From positions 1 to 12,774 of the forward strand of contig JBOHDE010000105.1 in NCBI GenBank assembly GCA_050699035.1: 12,774 nt of DNA, given 5' to 3'. The translations under genes and the position numbers were made by a program. The notes below the pieces were generated by a model, which saw nothing but the letters and a program-made list of their open reading frames with translations, did no database searches and had not been told where the DNA came from. Below are positions 11,476 through 12,774 of this stretch, piece by piece (the stretch's first letter is position 1; each line of letters begins with the position of its first letter). The stretch is from WHTB01 sp050699035. GTDB taxonomy: Bacteria; Actinomycetota; Actinomycetes; Propionibacteriales; Nocardioidaceae.

Positions 11476-12774
11476 TCAGCCGGATGCCTCGCGCGCGCAG
11501 ACGGCGTCGCTGTACTCCCAGTCGGCGAGGCGCGAGCGCAGCACTGGTTCGGCCCGATGCCGCCCGAGGTTCCACTCCAGCCAGTCGTCGTCGCCGGGCT
11601 CGTGCCCCCGCAGTGCGCACTCGACCACCTCTTCCGGGAGGGTGGCGAGCACCGGCACCGCGTCCGCGGACAGCCCCTGCAGGTAGAACCAGTCGACCTT
11701 GCCGGTCTCGTCGTACCGGTCCAGGTTGCGCTGCGCGATCCAGGCGTCCGGGTTGATCGCGGCCAGCAGGAGCAGGAGTCCGGCCCCGCTGAGCAACGCG
11801 GCGCGGGGCAGCCAGGCCGCCCGGAGCGTCAGGCCGGCCACCAGCACGCCGAGCACCAGCAGACCCAGCCAGCCCTCGAAGACGTCGACGAGCAGGCGGA
11901 GCTGGGTGAAGCCGTACGCCTCCTGGTAGACGTGCATCCGGTAGAGCGCGGAGGCGACCACGACCAATGTCAGCACGCAGAGCAGGCCCAGTGACCCGCG
12001 CAGCCAGGCCAGGTCCGTGGATGTCGTACGCGGTGCCTTACGGGCGGCCGCCCACACGACGAGCAGGGTGAGCGCGGTCGCCACGGTGAGCTGGCCGAAG
12101 CCCTGGTGGACGTACTCCGCGTAGGTGAGCCCGGTGGTGCGCTCGAGGTAGTCGTGCCCGCCGAAGATGACGGTGGCCTGCGCGCCGAGGAACACCAGGA
12201 AGACACCGTCGACGAGCAGCACCGGGGCCAGCCACTCGTAGCGGTGCGCGACCGACCGCGCCGGACCGGTCCGCGGCTCGACACTGGGCGGGTTCAGCGC
12301 GAGGTACGTCGCCGCCAGCACCACACCGCCCACCGCAACGGTGACGAACGCCCGCAGCACGAACGAGTCGAGCTCGAGGTCCGGGACGACCGCGCCCACC
12401 CACTCGGCGAAGACCGCGTCGGCCGAGGCGAAGAGCAGTCCGAACACGACCACCCCCAGCACCGACCAGACGACCGTACGCAGCGCCGCCGCACTGGTGC
12501 CCAGGCCGGTGACGGCGCGCGCGGAGCGACCGAGCCACGGGAGCCCTCGCAGTCCGGCGAGCGGCCAGGCGATACCGGCCAGCACGAAGGCGGGGAGGGT
12601 ACGGCCGTGCACGAGCGCGGTCACGCAGACCGCACCGCCGGCCAGCAGGCACAGGACCATGATCCAGTCCGCGTCCCGGGCGACGACGGTCGCTGCCAGG
12701 AGCACGCACAACGCAGCACACGCCAGGGTGAAGGGGGATCGGCGGTGGACGCTGAAGCCGAGGATCACGCCGCC
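11476..12774 (-). CDS. DUF4153/DUF4173 multi-pass membrane protein (5' end outside window)
   Basis: A membrane protein of at least 432 residues, still open at the window edge (GTG at 12768 is only an internal possibility, because the frame continues upstream). About ten hydrophobic segments are visible, at roughly 12-30, 36-53, 57-73, 97-116, 137-158, 178-201, 226-242, 257-276, 297-316 and 324-339 from that GTG. Family hallmarks are TGLTYAEYVHQGFGQL (212-227) and NPDAWIAQRNLDRY (339-352) after the last segment. A cytoplasmic or extracytoplasmic tail of about 90 residues with YLQGLSADAVPVL and a W/D/R-rich end follows. DUF4153 proteins often accompany regulators or envelope functions, but the role is unknown. 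It converges on the toxin gene. Confidence 0.88.
   Translation of the reverse strand, partial: GGVILGFSVHRRSPFTLACAALCVLLAATVVARDADWIMVLCLLAGGAVCVTALVHGRTLPAFVLAGIAWPLAGLRGLPWLGRSARAVTGLGTSAAALRTVVWSVLGVVVFGLLFASADAVFAEWVGAVVPDLELDSFVLRAFVTVAVGGVVLAATYLALNPPSVEPRTGPARSVAHRYEWLAPVLLVDGVFLVFLGAQATVIFGGHDYLERTTGLTYAEYVHQGFGQLTVATALTLLVVWAAARKAPRTTSTDLAWLRGSLGLLCVLTLVVVASALYRMHVYQEAYGFTQLRLLVDVFEGWLGLLVLGVLVAGLTLRAAWLPRAALLSGAGLLLLLAAINPDAWIAQRNLDRYDETGKVDWFYLQGLSADAVPVLATLPEEVVECALRGHEPGDDDWLEWNLGRHRAEPVLRSRLADWEYSDAVCAREASG

Noticed and set aside
1..12774. Search for tRNA genes, CRISPR arrays, insertion sequences, integrases, phage genes and origins
   Set aside because: No cloverleaf with a conserved TTC loop, no regularly spaced repeats, no transposase or integrase motifs, and no cluster of DnaA boxes were seen by eye. 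A tool search would be needed for a firm negative.

Overview
The window is about 70% G+C, with GC-rich third codon positions, frequent GTG starts and sparse intergenic DNA. The protein set (an HSD10-type short-chain dehydrogenase, a DrrA/DrrB-type ABC pair, DUF664 DinB proteins, a MEDS plus ATPase regulator, and a SigG-type ECF sigma factor with a SnoaL tail) points to a soil actinomycete of the Kribbella, Micromonosporaceae or Streptomyces kind. The genus cannot be fixed from the sequence. There is no rRNA, tRNA, CRISPR array, transposase or phage gene. The region looks like ordinary accessory chromosome with some gene decay.

Layout, left to right. Positions 2-631 hold the 3' end of an SDR/3-hydroxyacyl-CoA dehydrogenase gene. 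Positions 632-1098 hold a relic of a DUF5701 gene (minus strand), a perfect 19-bp inverted repeat and a likely promoter. Positions 1099-3495 are a plus-strand operon of DrrA-like ATPase, DrrB-like permease and a DinB-fold protein; the last gene ends in a perfect 26-bp tandem duplication that includes its stop codon. Positions 3542-5004 (minus) hold an OsmC protein, a broken O-methyltransferase (frameshifted and lacking its N-terminal half) and a SnoaL/NTF2-like protein whose promoter overlaps a palindrome. A 25-bp perfect hairpin (5183-5239) follows.

Positions 5281-7148 (minus) form a tight three-gene unit. It contains an unreported 35-codon gene with a strong ribosome-binding site, an MEDS-HATPase (anti-sigma/RsbA-like) gene overlapping it by ATGA, and a metallo-beta-lactamase-fold hydrolase 3 nt downstream. 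Positions 7301-8472 hold two DHFR/RibD_C-family reductases that converge with 2 nt between them. The second is probably co-transcribed with the SigG-type ECF sigma factor (8519-9583). The sigma gene is divergent from a second DinB protein (9678-10172), and the shared intergenic region contains a perfect 20-bp palindrome. Positions 10438-10833 (minus) hold a VOC/glyoxalase-like protein. It is divergent from a complete YefM-YoeB toxin-antitoxin module (10924-11442) with a clear promoter, operator and ribosome-binding site. The window ends in a DUF4153/DUF4173 multi-pass membrane protein (minus), whose start lies outside.

I do not see a clearly new defence or biosynthetic system. The observations most worth checking are the small coupled gene at 7041-7148, the two very long perfect hairpins, the palindromes at 9634-9653 and 5027-5043, and a recurring leaderless arrangement (TANNNT 6-8 nt before ATG) at three genes.
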